A stretch of 64,000 nt of DNA from Guillardia theta CCMP2712 (GCF_000315625.1 NW_005434606.1:1-64000), one strand, 5' to 3'. Positions 35,996 through 47,159 are shown, counted from the first letter of the stretch. The notes: generated by a model from the sequence alone, not told the origin. A program made the numbers and translations.

Positions 35996-36059
35996 GACCG
36001 AAGTTCTGCAAGTTGTAACCAGGAAACCGGTGGATCCAGAATCAAAGGATTTTAAATTG

Positions 36060-36490
36060 ACCCGTCTTGTATCCCAATACTACCCCTCTCTTCCCCGAAG
36101 GGGTGGGTACACCCAGAGCTCCGATTTCATTTCTATTTTCGGTACCCCTACCTACCTTACCTTGATAACACCCTACCAATCCACATTGGACCCCTGTCAC
36201 ATATTGGAAATTGCAGGCTACGACGGCTGTTCAATGGACCCCCTACCCACCCATTAATTCATGTACCCCCTTTCTTCAGCCTTCCGATTCTCCATCATTC
36301 AGCTTGCTTCTCACCGCCCCTTCATCCCCATTGCATTCCATGTTTAGACCCCACCCCCCAATTTAGGACCCCAATGTAAAAGTACCCCTCAATTATTGTT
36401 TCACTACCCCTTTTCTTATGTATACGTGTACTTCAATGATCTGACCCACCCTTCACATCTACCCCCACCCCCACTGGATGAGGTCTACCC
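36060..36490. repeat. C-rich (TACCCC/CCCACC) block
   Basis: Plus-strand C bias with TACCCC, CCCACCC and ACCCCTCAA motifs, directly after a GC-rich island. It matches the blocks at 25470-27065 and 31380-31690 in style and order. No coding signal. Confidence 0.5.
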
Positions 36491-37315
36491 CTCTGCGGCG
36501 GGAGAGCCAAAGGACAGACGTCATGGTTTACCAGGTGATGGCAGCGAGCGGGAGGAGGAGAAAGGAGAGGATGGAGGAGCACGTGAATGATGGTTACATC
36601 GAAGAAGCATGCATGGATGGAAGTAGAAGAGTGGGGCAGCTGAGGAGGGAGAGAGACGAGGACAGGCTACAGGGAACTGGCAAACACAATCGGGTGTAAA
36701 GTCTAGGGAAAGAGAGGGGAAAGAATAGCTGAATAGGACGAGAGAAGACAGGCAGTTGACCTGGAACAGGCGACTAAAGTTGTTGATCGAGAAGATGCTA
36801 CTAAGAGACGGGGATAGAGCGTTGTGAGGTGAGGCAGCGTGCCGATTGGAAATGTAGCTGGTGGAGGGGGGCGCTGAACAGGAACAGAATGATAGGATAA
36901 GGCACGAGGAGGAGCGATGGAAACCTTGGATGAAGACAGAGAGATATGGCAGGGATATCAAGATGAGATCGTAGAAAGCTAAAAACTATCTTCACGAGCA
37001 GCACGAGATAGAGCACACGCTGTTTGTGGACTGTTTCTTTTTGTTCAACAAGTGTTAGAGAAGCTGTTTACAAGGACGACATGTGTGATGATGCGAGAGA
37101 TATGATGATTCGCAAAGATAAGGGAGGCATGATTTAGTTCACCAGCCACTATGAGAGTTGTAGCGCAAGGTTTGAGATCATGTATGGGCAGAGGATGTGC
37201 AGGGATCAGAAGTCAAGGCGATGAAGTGACGGTTAATTCTTAATTTCTTAGTTTATGCGTATCTTTCAGTCAGTTTCTACCTCCTCTTACCCTCACACTA
37301 ACTCTCTCTGTTCAG
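36491..37315. other. Unassigned; may hold 5' exons of the following gene
   Basis: Purine-rich on + (GAGGAGGAG runs near 36550-36720), then average DNA. The three clean exons starting at 37316 need an upstream start, which is probably in or before this stretch, but I cannot identify it. Confidence 0.35.
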
Positions 37316-37953
37316 CGTGATACTCGTCAGCCAACCACCAAGCTCTGGGCAGATGGCATGAGCGCGGCTCAAGCTCGCAAGGCTCTCTTCGGTCAGTACA
37401 GCTGTACAACACCACGATTATGAATGGGTGGAAACAAAGTGTTGACCTTGTCCAAACATTGTCACTGTCAGCACGCAGCTGGATGTCTTTCTTGTCTTGC
37501 TTGCCCATGTGTTTCTGTTGCTCTGTCGTCTCCTCGAGTTCTCGTTTGCCTGTCTTGTTACCTTCTCTCGTAGTTGTTCTTGCCACTGACTGCCAACAGG
37601 AAACAACTCCATGATGAGCGGCAGCTCCAGAGACAGCCTCGGTGAGTTGCGCAGGGCATGATGCTAGATGTCTCTCTCCCTTCTATCTCCTCCTCCCTGC
37701 CTCCCTCGAGCTGCCCCCTCTTGTTTCTCTTCGTTCTCCACTTTTCGCGTTCCTACATCACAATAGTATCCTTTTCTTAGGATTGTCTTGTGTGGCTGGT
37801 TCACCTTTCTCCCCTCAATGTGTTCATCCTCCTCCCTCCCTCCAGTCAACCTCCTCCTCCATCTTCGCTGTCCTCACCTTCACCGTAGGCCTCGGAGGGA
37901 AGAGCGCTATCTCCAAGTACATGAAGTTGGCCAACCCCGGAATGTTCCACTAG
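37316..37953 (+). CDS. 3' exons of a gene of unknown function
   Basis: Three exons join in phase: 37316-37391 (RDTRQPTTKLWADGMSAAQ, ARKALF), 37600-37641 (GNNSMMSGSSRDSLG) and 37889-37953, which ends GKSAISKYMKLANPGMFH and a TAG stop. Acceptors TTCAG, AACAG and GTAG and donors GTCAGT and GTGAGT are good matches to the consensus, and all three junctions are phase 1. The 5' part is not found, so the start given is only that of the first clear exon. No domain is recognised; the sequence is short, basic and Ser/Gly-rich. It is convergent with ORC4, the two stops being only 235 bases apart. Confidence 0.5.
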
Positions 37954-38000
37954 GCAGCAGGATGCCAAGTCGATAAGAGAGTGCGGGGTAGATGAGTTTT

Positions 38001-38127
38001 CCTCTTATCACAGTGCGATTGAACGGGACATGTCATGTTGATCTCGTTCATTGCTTCGCTATACCTCTTATCACAGTGCGATTTGAACGGGACATGTCAT
38101 GTTGATATCGTTCATTGCTTCGCTATA
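38001..38127. repeat. 63-bp tandem duplication
   Basis: Two copies of a 63-base unit beginning CCTCTTATCACAGTGCGAT, at 38001 and 38064. The second copy has one inserted T and one C-to-A change. It lies in the short space between the convergent stops of the unknown gene and ORC4, where both 3' UTRs should end. Confidence 0.93.
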
Positions 38128-38187
38128 TCACATCTTTCACCTCCCCGTGTGTTATCTGCATGTGGGTATGTCGTATCAGCATCTCCT

Positions 38188-39419
38188 TCATACCATCTCT
38201 GTCGCCCATCGCTTGAAGTGCGACGGCATGTCGAACTTGTTGAGTATCTCCGTCACCTGCCCAGCTTTCTCAGCGCAAACTTCCCTCACAGTCTCAGCTC
38301 ACCCGACGAGCTGACAGCGCCAGCTGAAACTCCCTGCATACAAAACGTGAGCTCCCAGCACGGGCTCTGCAGGCCTTGAGCTGGTCTACCTGTGCTCACG
38401 AGGTACCCCACCAGGATGGTTCGTCTTGTCACTCCACATGACAAGCTCGAGAGCCAGCAGGTTGTCAACCGCATGCAGGCACGACGTGTAAAGTGACCTG
38501 CCCGCCCTGTTAGCTCTCTGCTGTAACCCAGCTGACCTACTCGATGGTGGGGGCCTCGAGCTGGGCTAGGCTCCTTCCCTCCTCCATGATGAGCCCAGCA
38601 GACGAGGCCGCGTGCCGGTTGGCGCTGACGAACTCGGAGAGATGCGAGTAGACCGACTGAGTGAAAGTCAGCTGGAGGGCAGCTGGGGGAGGTCGGCAGA
38701 CGTAGGTAGAGAGTCGCGAGCCGATGGAAGAGAGTCTGCGGATGGCGGCGAGGACGGCAAGATCGACGAGAGAGAGCCCGGCGAGAAGTTCCGCCCTGCT
38801 GTGGAGTGAGCGAGGGAGGAAGGGAGGAGGAGGGAGGAGGAGGGAGGAGGGAGGGGAGGAGGGAGGAGGGAGGGGAGGAGGGATGAGGATCGGGAAGGAA
38901 TCTGAACCATGAGTCGAAGGAGCAGGCTCCTGCTGCTACTTCAAAGTGTGCAGGACGAGGGAGGCAGTCGTCGACAGTCAGCGCTGAAAGAGCTGAAATC
39001 TGCGAATAGAAAAATCAAAAATCCCCGTCTTGTTCTCCTGCTCTCCTGCTCTCCTGCTCTCCTGCTCTACCCAAATCTTCGATTTCATTTTCCATCTGCT
39101 CTCCTCTTTCTCCTCTTCCCCACTGTCTCTCCTCCTCCCTCTTCGTCCTCACCGCCCAGTTGAACAAGGCAAACTTGCTGGTGGTGGACAGAAACATGGT
39201 CTGCAAAGAAAGTTACCAGGATGAGGGAGGAGGAAGCGGAGGGGAGGGAGAGAAGGAGAGTGAAGACAGCAAGAGAGGGCTGGGCTGGGGAAGGAAAGGT
39301 TGAAAGCACAGGACGCACCTTGAAGGATTGATGAAAGAGAGCGTCTGTCCGCAACCGATTGACTAGAGCAACAGTCAAACACCCTTCTGACGGCCCTGCT
39401 GCTCCTGCTGCTCCTGCTG

Positions 39420-39459
<40 letters not shown>

Positions 39460-40056
39460 TGCTGCTCCTGCTCCTGCTGCTCCTGCTGCTCCTGCTGCCC
39501 CTGCTGCTCCTGCTGCTCCTGCTGCTGCTGCTCCTGCTCCTGCTGCTCCTGCTCCTGCTGCTCCTGCTGCTCCTGCTGCTCCTGCTGCTCCTGCTGCTCC
39601 TGCTGCTCCTGCTGCTCCTGCTGCTCCTGCTGCTCCTGCTGTTTTCAATTTCTACCTTCACTACCATCTTTTCCATCATCTTTCTCCTTCTCCTCTATTA
39701 CAACTTCTTCCACTGCTACACCTTCAACTCGCGGCATACCTCTGTCGTTGAACGCATGATGATACTTTCGGAACGACTCTGCTCTCAAGTCAGCCTGCCA
39801 GAACTTGCACGAGAAGGCACAGGAAGACGGCAAATCAAGAAGCAAGAAGGAAGAGGAATGAAGGAGGAGAAGGAGCAGGAGGAGATACCAGGAGATTTGC
39901 TGATAAAATGCTCCGGGAGGCTGACAGACGAGCAAAGAACCTCGAGGGTCATGTGAGGGTCAGGTGGCTGCATGAAGAAGATCTGCCGGCCTGAACAGAG
40001 AGTCAGAGAAAGAAAGAAGAGGCGCAGACAGAGAAGGAGGAGCAGGAGCAGGAGCG

Positions 40057-40100
<44 letters not shown>

Positions 40101-40861
40101 CTGAAAATCTTGATCTCACTCTCTTCTCCAGGAGGTCCATGCACTCCAGACAATTTGACAACCCCAAGACAACCTGCCGTCCTCATCAGTGCCTCATCAA
40201 AACTGGTCTTCCTCTTTCTCCTCCTCCTCCTCGTCCTCCTCCTCGTCCTCGTCCTCCTCCTCCTCCTCCTCCTCCTCCTCCTCCTCCTCCTCCTCCTGTT
40301 AGTGATGGCTTTATTCGCTCNNNNNNNNNNNNNNNNNNNNNNNNNNNNNNNNNNNNNNNNNNNNNNNNNNNNNNNNNNNNNNNNNNNNNNNNNNNNNNNN
40401 NNNNNNNNNNNNNNNNNNNNCGATGCTGACCAACGACGCCGGAGAGGTCACAAGCCATATCAACGGCCTGCTGATGCGAACGACCAAGATGCTGGAGTGC
40501 GGGATTAAGCCTCTGTACGTGTTCGACGGGAAGCCGCCCGAGCTGAAGAAGGACACGCTTGAGGAGAGGAAGGAGAGGAGGGAGGAGTCAGAGGCTGCCT
40601 TGGCCAAGGCAAAGGAGGAGGGAGATGAAGAGGTACCTTGAGTGATCCTACATCCTCTCCTCATCCTCCTCTCCTCCTCTCCTTGGCTGCTGCCTCAGCT
40701 GTCGTTGGTCGCAGCGGAGAAACTGACGAGTCATGGTCAGGCTGTGGAGAAGTTTGCTAAGAGGACTGTGAGGGTCTCAAAGGAGATGACGGAGGATGCC
40801 AAACAACTTCTACGGCTTATGGGCGTCCCAGTGAGTCTTGTCCTCCTCCTCCTTTTTCTTA

Positions 40862-40896
<35 letters not shown>

Positions 40897-43747
40897 CTCC
40901 TCCTCGTCCTCGTCCTCGTCCTCGTCCTCCTCCTCCTCCTCCTCCTCCTCCTCCTCCTCCTCCTCCTCCAGTTAGTCATGACTCTCTTCACACAGTCCTC
41001 TACGTCTTGTCTCATCCCACTCACCACTTGAGCCTTCGGCGACTGCGTCAGGTCCAGCAGGTTGTAGAGGAGACTCTGCCAGCCGAGTTAGTGCTGGAGG
41101 TCAGCTGGAAGAGGCAGGCAGACCTGGCGGGGATGGGCCGCAAACATGTGGAACTCATCGAGGATGAAGAAGATCGGCTGAGATAGTTGCCGGCAGCTCT
41201 TCACCAGCTCAAAGAGGAAGTTCATCGAGTGCTCCGCGTTCTGAATCTAGAGCGACAGTCAGGCCTGCTGCTGCCGCCGCCACCACCACCACCACCACCT
41301 CTCTTCCTCCTCTTCCTCCTCTTCCTCCTCCTTCTCTTGCTTCTCCTCCTGTCCCTACTCCCCTTGCCCTCACTGCTTGCCCCCCCTCTCTTCTAACCTG
41401 CTTGAGCTCGAACTCGAACTCGTGCTCGGCATTGAGCTCGTCTAGCAGGTAGAGCTGCCTAGCCGTCTCCCTCATCGCCTCCACGTCTGTTCGCTGCACC
41501 AGCCCGTTGAGACGGACCAGGAGGAAACCTGGGAACGGATGCTCCCGCTGCAGCTGCTTCAGCACCTCCTCCACTACCGAAGTCTTGCCCGACCCACTAG
41601 CACCAAGTCAGTGACATCTTCAACAGCAATCCTCCCTCCCATTCCCTCCCCTTTCGCTCTCTCCCGCAACCGAATCTCTTCCTCTTCTCGCACCTCGGTC
41701 CCAGCAGAAGAGCAGATCCGTTTGCTTTGCGGAGGATGCAGCCTTCGAGAATGTTTCTGACCTCAGCTGCCTGCTCCGTCAACCCGCAGAGTTTCTTGGA
41801 GGAAGAGGAAGTGGAGCAGGAAGAGGAAGAAGAGGAGGAGAACGACAAGGGAGAGGAGGACATCTGTCGTCTCAGCTGGCAGACAACACTGTCCAGCGCC
41901 TCCTGATAGACTCCAGCTGGCTTCGAGCTGCCTGATAGCTTACCCAGCAGTGAGGACATGCAGGTCCGTAGGTTAGCACCGGACTCGTCACGTTTACTGT
42001 ACTCGCCGCTCCCTCCAGCTGTTCGCACCATCGCTTTTGCCGTTGCGAAGAAGGTCGACGTTTTGTCCTCGGACGAGGAGGCGGGGGAGGAGGAGGAGAA
42101 GGGCTGAGGGCGGACGAGGGAGGAGGAGAGCGCAAGCTTTCTCTGTACCGGCTTGCGCTGGGCGACTCGGCCTTGATCCTGATCGCCATCGAAAAGAGAG
42201 GTGCGCGACACGCGGTTCCCTCCCCTTCTTCCTCCACTCTCCCCCGCCGCCACCGTCTCTGGAGTCTCCCAAGCACTTTCCGTGTGCATTGGATCTTTCC
42301 TCGATGACGCAGCAGCTTCTGCTGCTTTAGATGCGGAAGAGGAAGAGGACGAGGAGGCTGCCTCTTTCCTCCGCTTGGACTTTCTCTCCTGCTCCTGCTG
42401 CTCCTGCTGCTTTTCCTGCTCCTTATGCTCTTCCCCTTGCTCCTTTCCTCCTGCAGGAGCTGAAGGTTCCTCCTCCTGCTGGTCCCTGGCTCCAGCTTTC
42501 TCCTTGTCTCTCCTCTCAGATTTCTCCTTCTTCCCCTCTCCTGCACTGGACGTGAACGCACTGACTCCAGCACTGACTCCAGCACTGACTCCAGCACTGA
42601 CTCCAGCAGGCACTTCCTCGATCTCCACATGCATGCGCTTTGCCTGTATGACCCGTTTCACCGAAAATTGGGAGAGAAGAGTGGGAGTAAAGTCAGAGGA
42701 GCAGGAGAAGGAAGATGAAGTCAGAAGAGGAGATGCGGAAGAGTCAAGTTGGAGGAGAAGTACAACAAGGAGGAGGAGGAGGAGGAGGAGGAGGAGGAGG
42801 AGGAGGAGGAGGAGGAGGTGGTGGTGGTGGTGGTGGTGGTGGTAATGGTGGTGGTTGAGACGGAGCACATCCCTGGGGAGAACAAGGGAGGAGGAGCGGA
42901 TGAGGAGCGGAGGAGGAGCGGAGTCGCCCTACCTTGCTCTGCGTCACCTCCCCCTCCTCGGGAATGATCGTCTTCCACCTGATGAAGCAGTTTCACATCT
43001 TACAAGAAGAAGACCCGGCAGAATATCTTACATGCTGTCATGCCGGCACGCGGCCTTGCTCTTCATAACCTCCCGCTCGCATCTTTCGAACGCGGCCTCG
43101 TTGGAGCCATACGTCGCCTGCCACTCGTCGAGTTTCTCTTGTACCTGAGCAAGAAACTCACTAACAGATCGTGTGAAGTCACCGACAACGTAAAAGAGAA
43201 GCTGTGAGATTGAAGAAATAGAAAAAAAACATAAAATTTAACAGCAGATGCACTAGCGACTTACCCGCTTGCATGTGTAGAACTTGTTTGACAGGCGATC
43301 ACACAGCAGCGACACGTAGCTAGAGTCTTGGCCCGCAGGAGCTGAGCCGAGAAGAGCCGCACCGAAGGATTCTGCTCTGACAGCATCTAGGAGGGCTGTC
43401 ATCCGTACCTTGGTCCAATCCTCTGCTGTTGTGAAAGCTCCGTCGCCCTTCATCGCAGACATGTCCTTGCAATGGACTTCTTGTTCTTTTCCTTTGGCCT
43501 TATCCCCTTCGTCCTCGTCTTTGTGCGATACAGCTTTCTTAGTCCCTACATTTCTTGCCTTGTTCGTTGTTTTCGGCTGCGCCGAGCCCCCGTCCATTTT
43601 GGCGTCAACCGAGCTCTTCTTGTTTTCCACTATCTTTCTTCTTGTCATTGCAACTTTCTTCATTTCGTTTTCTTCGTCTTTCTTCTCTCTCTTCTTCTCC
43701 TTCTCCACACCCTCGTCTTCCTTCAGCTCTCTTCCTCTCGTCCGCAT
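38188..43747 (-). CDS. ORC4: Origin recognition complex subunit 4 (ORC4), multi-exon
   Basis: AAA+ subunit of the complex that marks replication origins. ATG 43747 opens a long Lys/Glu- and Ser-rich N-terminal extension (including [15 protein letters not shown] joined to [12 protein letters not shown], and a fourfold GVSA repeat at 42556-42608). An intron splits Walker A; joined it reads [18 protein letters not shown]. Then come [18 protein letters not shown], Walker [50 protein letters not shown] (exon 40173-40101), [18 protein letters not shown] (39990-39889), and exons at 39362-39319 and 39200-39153. The winged-helix end has [50 protein letters not shown] and [20 protein letters not shown], tracking ORC4 to its C-terminus. 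Introns of 43, 46 and 48 nt occur. Two junctions (near 39880 and 38790) are out of phase in my model. Several introns hold microsatellites, and one of 851 bases holds FEN1 exons. Confidence 0.88.
38816..38890. repeat. (GGAGGGA)n purine tract in an ORC4 intron
   Basis: GGAGGGAGGA-type repeats within the minus-strand ORC4 gene, on whose coding strand they read as a CCTCCCT pyrimidine tract before a splice acceptor. Confidence 0.8.
39398..39640. repeat. (TGCTCC/CTG)n compound microsatellite
   Basis: About 240 bases of CTGCTC/CTG repeats. All frames on both strands stay open and read poly-Ala/Pro, Ser/Arg or Gly/Ala. It lies between ORC4 exons 39889-39990 and 39319-39362, so it is intronic in this model. 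Confidence 0.95.
40038..40100. repeat. (AGC)n microsatellite
   Basis: Imperfect then perfect AGC units, ending exactly at the ORC4 splice donor at 40099-40100 on the minus strand. Intronic. Confidence 0.92.
40213..40300. repeat. (TCC)n/(TCG)n tract left of the 100-N gap
   Basis: Pyrimidine repeat followed by about 20 unique bases and the gap. It is the counterpart of the tract at 40835-40970. Confidence 0.92.
40321..40420. other. Assembly gap, 100 N
   Basis: Exactly 100 N, the conventional placeholder for a gap of unknown size. It lies inside an ORC4 intron and directly abuts the FEN1 exon on its right. Confidence 0.99.
40421..40830 (+). pseudogene. FEN1: FEN1 flap endonuclease fragment (two exons), nested in ORC4
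   Basis: Two exons, 40421-40632 and 40699-40830, join in phase over a 66-base GT-AG intron. They encode [16 protein letters not shown], then [16 protein letters not shown] and a Lys/Glu-rich helix, then [19 protein letters not shown] and LLRLMGVP followed by a GTGAGT donor. This is the N-terminal nuclease region of FEN1, the structure-specific nuclease of Okazaki fragment processing, including the conserved DGKPPELK that carries a metal-binding Asp. The N-terminal MGI... exon and everything after LMGVP (APSEAEA onward) are absent. The 5' end is cut by the N gap. No frameshift is seen, so it could be a piece of an intact gene misplaced in the scaffold rather than a true pseudogene. Confidence 0.82.
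40835..40970. repeat. (TCC)n/(TCG)n tract right of the FEN1 exons
   Basis: TCCTCCTCC with TCGTCC stretches, starting just after the FEN1 donor and followed by GTTAGTCATGACTCTCTTCAC. That 3' flank resembles the GTTAGTGATGGCTTTATTCGC that follows the left tract. Confidence 0.92.
42763..42850. repeat. (GGA)n(GGT)n microsatellite in an ORC4 intron
   Basis: GGA repeats followed by GGT repeats. On the ORC4 coding strand they read as ACC then TCC. They fall between the exon ending VTQSK and the acceptor before AKRMHVE. Confidence 0.9.
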
Positions 43748-43949
43748 GGCTCCTTTCCCTTTTTGGAAGGTATCACCCCCCACCCCTACTCTAGTCGCTC
43801 TAAACCCTAGCTAGAGAGCAAAAAAGGTAATACCGTATGTCATTACTCAAAGTTAAGTTAAAAATCAGTACGAGGACAATCAGGAGAGACGACTCCGAGG
43901 AGGCTTGACCCTGACACTAGTGAGCAAAGTAAGTCGCACAGGCCAAACG

Positions 43950-45380
43950 GCGTGAAGAGAAAAGACAGCGAGAACCAAACCCAATCCTGTTAAATCCTGC
44001 CAACTCCTGTCCCCCAAACGTAACTGATACGGCCGTACTCCGTACAGTGGGGTAGTACCTCACCCTTCAAGCCTTTGCTTACGGTTCGGGCCCGCCCGAC
44101 CGTTCTGGGGTCACTGTCAAACCGCGTTGGTCTTTATTAACGCAAAAGAGCCGCCTCGGTCGGACCGGGGCGGCCGGTCCCGGGTTCAACGGTTGACTGA
44201 GTCAGTGAGCCAAGTTAGTAGCCTCAGTACCGTACCGTACGCCGAACTTAATCCGTCGGGCCCGGCCCGGCCCCCGTACGCGGCCGCCCGGAGCGCGGCG
44301 ACTACTCAGTAGTAGACTTTGATTAAAGAAGTAGCCTGTCACAGTGTAGCACTCCGTTCAGGTAGCTTACTGCAAGTCCGACTGAGTACGGTAGTGAATG
44401 ATCGGCTGAGTGCCGTTGCCGGGTGATCGCCCGGCCGACTCCGGCGAGGCTTGGACCGTACGGGTCACCGGCCCCGGCGGTGCCGCGGTGCCGCGGCCAT
44501 TGGCGGCACACCGTACAATCATCGGATCACTAAGTCTTATCATGAGTCTCGGCGCCGTGACCGGCCGGCCGCCCGGTCGGAGACCGCGGGCCGGGCCCCG
44601 GGCCCGGGTCTATGGCACTCGGAGGCTGCAGCCCGGGCTACTATGCCCTGAGGGCCGCCGGCCGGCCCCGGCGGCCCGGGCCCGGGCCCGTGCCGCAGGG
44701 CGGCGGCGGGCGCGCCGCGCCGCCGCCGGCCCGGGGCAGTGAGCCGCGGCGACCGTCGGGTAGGACGACAGTTCCGGTGACGGACCCGGCGACCCATCAC
44801 TGTAGTTTCAACTGAGGGCAACCGTGAACGAGAATGGTGCCATGATTGATATTAGCGGCTCCCGGCTCGCATCGCGCTTGACCTCACCGGGCCGTGACCC
44901 CGTGGCGGCCGGGCCGGTGCGGCCGGGCCGGGCGATCCGATCATGGTGACCGTACCGTCACGCCGTACTACGGTACTATAGTACAGCGATCGGACCGACG
45001 TGTTTTCCGGCACTGGGAAGCCTGGTTCGGTTGAATCGGATCGGATGGTCACCGCCGTCAGTCTTCGGAACTGAGGCTCAGAGTACCGTACGCCGCCGGG
45101 TCACCGGGTCCGGTCAGGCCAGTGACTCAGGCCCCGGCCCAGGACCCAGCCAGGATCAGATCGGCCGGCCGTAAGATACTCATCAGATCGGATCGGACCG
45201 TCCGACGGTCAGATGAGTGGATCACGAGCGTCTCAGTGGTGCTGCACGGCACTGCACACGCGCCGCCACCGCGCGGCGGCTCCGAGCAGCGGCTGAGTCA
45301 CCGATTCAACGGGACTCCGGGACTCCGAGGCTCCGGAGGCTCCCGGACCCCGCCGCGCTGGAAGCCTAAACTTTGAAACT
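43950..45380. repeat. Largest GC-rich, palindrome-dense island
   Basis: About 1.4 kb of GC-rich DNA with CCGTAC/GTACGG, GATCGGATC, GGCCGGCCG and CCGGGCCC motifs on both strands, starting about 200 bases upstream of the ORC4 ATG. Frames of 60-110 codons on both strands are Gly/Pro/Arg/Ala-rich and have no domain features. No gene. Confidence 0.75.
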
Positions 45381-46620
45381 CAACTCCGTGACAGGCAGAC
45401 TCCTCAAGTCCGTGACCGCCGATGATTGCGACGGTTCAACGAATTCCTCCGATCTCTTGATTCATATGCCCCATGCGGCGCCTGGCGGGTCAACCGTGGG
45501 TGAGGACCCGAATCGTTGAGGTTTGAGTGAGTGTAGCTTCAAAATGGTCACGCCTGAGGGCGCAAGCAAGCGCAAGCGCCTGAGGGGGTGAGCATGCGCG
45601 TTCAAGTTTGAGGGAGTATATCCTCTTACATGCTTTTACAGAGGGTCCATAGGCTGTAACTTGCATTGCTCTCCTTGCTTTGCTTGCATTGCTGTTTGAG
45701 ATTTCTCTGAGAGCCTTCAGACTCATGGCTCTGCCCTCAGTGTTGACACTTTTCAGCTCCTCGAACTTTTGGACGTCAACCAGCCAAGGCCTCCTCCCCT
45801 TGTCACTGGCTCGTTAGAGGTGTACTGTATGAGCGCTTGTGCTGCCAACAGCTGGAAAGGAGGATAAGGGTAGGAGGACACAGGCGATGGAAGAGTCCCA
45901 CCTGTTCTTTGACCTTTGCTGTGAATGAGTCCATTACACATCTTTCAAAGAATGAGATCATTTGTCGAAGAATGAGTTCATTGGGTTTGCTTTCATCAAC
46001 AGTTCATCTAAGGCTCATGGAATACTATTTTTACTAGGGCGAACGATGACGAGCATGCTGGGTTAAATGAATAAAGTGGTTGCCGTGTAGATGCTAGACA
46101 CGCGTGACACACAGCAAAGACAACAACTCCAAGACAAGGAAAGAGCTAGCTAAAACATAGCAAGCTCGTCCCTCCTTTGCTCCAGACACTTATAATGAAT
46201 TTTGGGCATTAGCACTTGGAATGATTGTATGGGCTAAAAGATGAAATATACGTCAGATTAGACAAGGAGCAAATCGATGAGGCGGATTAAACCAACAAAA
46301 TGGCAGCGTGGTCTTGAGTGTACCAACACCTGGCTGAACGTTGTATTAAGAGTAAAATCCCCTAAATGTTGAAAACACATTCTAGCTCGCTTTAGCAAGA
46401 GACTTGCAAGCTCGTTTGATAATGCAGCTCAATCCGATGCTTCATACTGAAGCTGATCCAACAACATCGATGCTGATCAGTAGCTTACAATGTTTGCCTT
46501 TCCCTCGCTCTTAGATCCCAAAAAAATAACGAATTTCAACGACGTGCTTATTGTAACCCGACATGGCGTGTCGTCAAGTGACAGTTATCATACATTGCCA
46601 TTCCGTGCCTCCCTCACATC
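45381..46620. other. Intergenic, no supported gene
   Basis: Average to AT-rich DNA between the GC island and a small minus-strand frame. Short frames only; no RNA gene or repeat recognised. Confidence 0.45.
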
Positions 46621-47037
46621 TTATATCTTAACTTGTACTAGTCTATCTCCTCCATCTGAGCTTTCATCACAGCAACTCAGATACTTCCCGTCTACGCTCC
46701 CGCCCTCGTTGTCTTGTGCCTCTGAGATGCGCTTGACCGATCTGGCGATGCAGCCAAGCGCTTTTCGCTTCCAGTCTGACAGCTGATCGAATCGATCCTT
46801 GTCGATGCCAAGAGCCCCGACATGCTCGTCCCAGGAATATCGCTCAGACAAGTTGTTGAGGGACACTGATCGTTGCATAGCTGAGCGAACAGGTGCAGCT
46901 GGAACAGAGCTGGAAGGAGATTTCCCACAATCAGGAAAGAAGTGACTGGCAGAGGATGGGGGGGGAGAGGAGGAGGAGGAGGAGGAGGAGGATAGGAAGG
47001 TGGAAGAGATGCAGATGTCGTCCTGGCTGACGGGCAT
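46621..47037 (-). CDS. Hypothetical protein, 138 aa
   Basis: An ATG at 47035-47037 starts a frame with a Ser-rich N-terminus (from an AGG-type microsatellite). A more ordered part follows: MQRSVSLNNLSERYSWDEH, then GIDKDRFDQLSDWKRKALGC and IARSVKRISEAQ, with charged amphipathic spacing that looks like real protein. No family is recognised. It lies alone between two GC-rich islands. It may be a small single-exon gene; upstream exons are possible. Confidence 0.4.
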   Translation of the reverse strand: MPVSQDDICISSTFLSSSSSSSSSPPPSSASHFFPDCGKSPSSSVPAAPVRSAMQRSVSLNNLSERYSWDEHVGALGIDKDRFDQLSDWKRKALGCIARSVKRISEAQDNEGGSVDGKYLSCCDESSDGGDRLVQVKI

Positions 47038-47159
47038 GTCTGGCTTTTCTTGTTCGCTCTTGTTGAGACTTTTATGGAGAAAAGGGAAAAAAAGTTTACA
47101 AGAATACTTTTAGCCGGTTCAGGTGTCAAACTCGAAATGTATTGTTTTCGAATCTTCCT

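Noticed and set aside
39085-39751. Poly-Ala/Gly, Ser/Arg and Ala/Pro frames
   Set aside because: Translations of the (TGCTCC)n repeat within an ORC4 intron; genuine ORC4 exons flank it in other phases.
40421-41031. A complete FEN1 gene
   Set aside because: Only the two exons ending at LMGVP are present; the sequence after the next donor is repeat and then ORC4 on the other strand.
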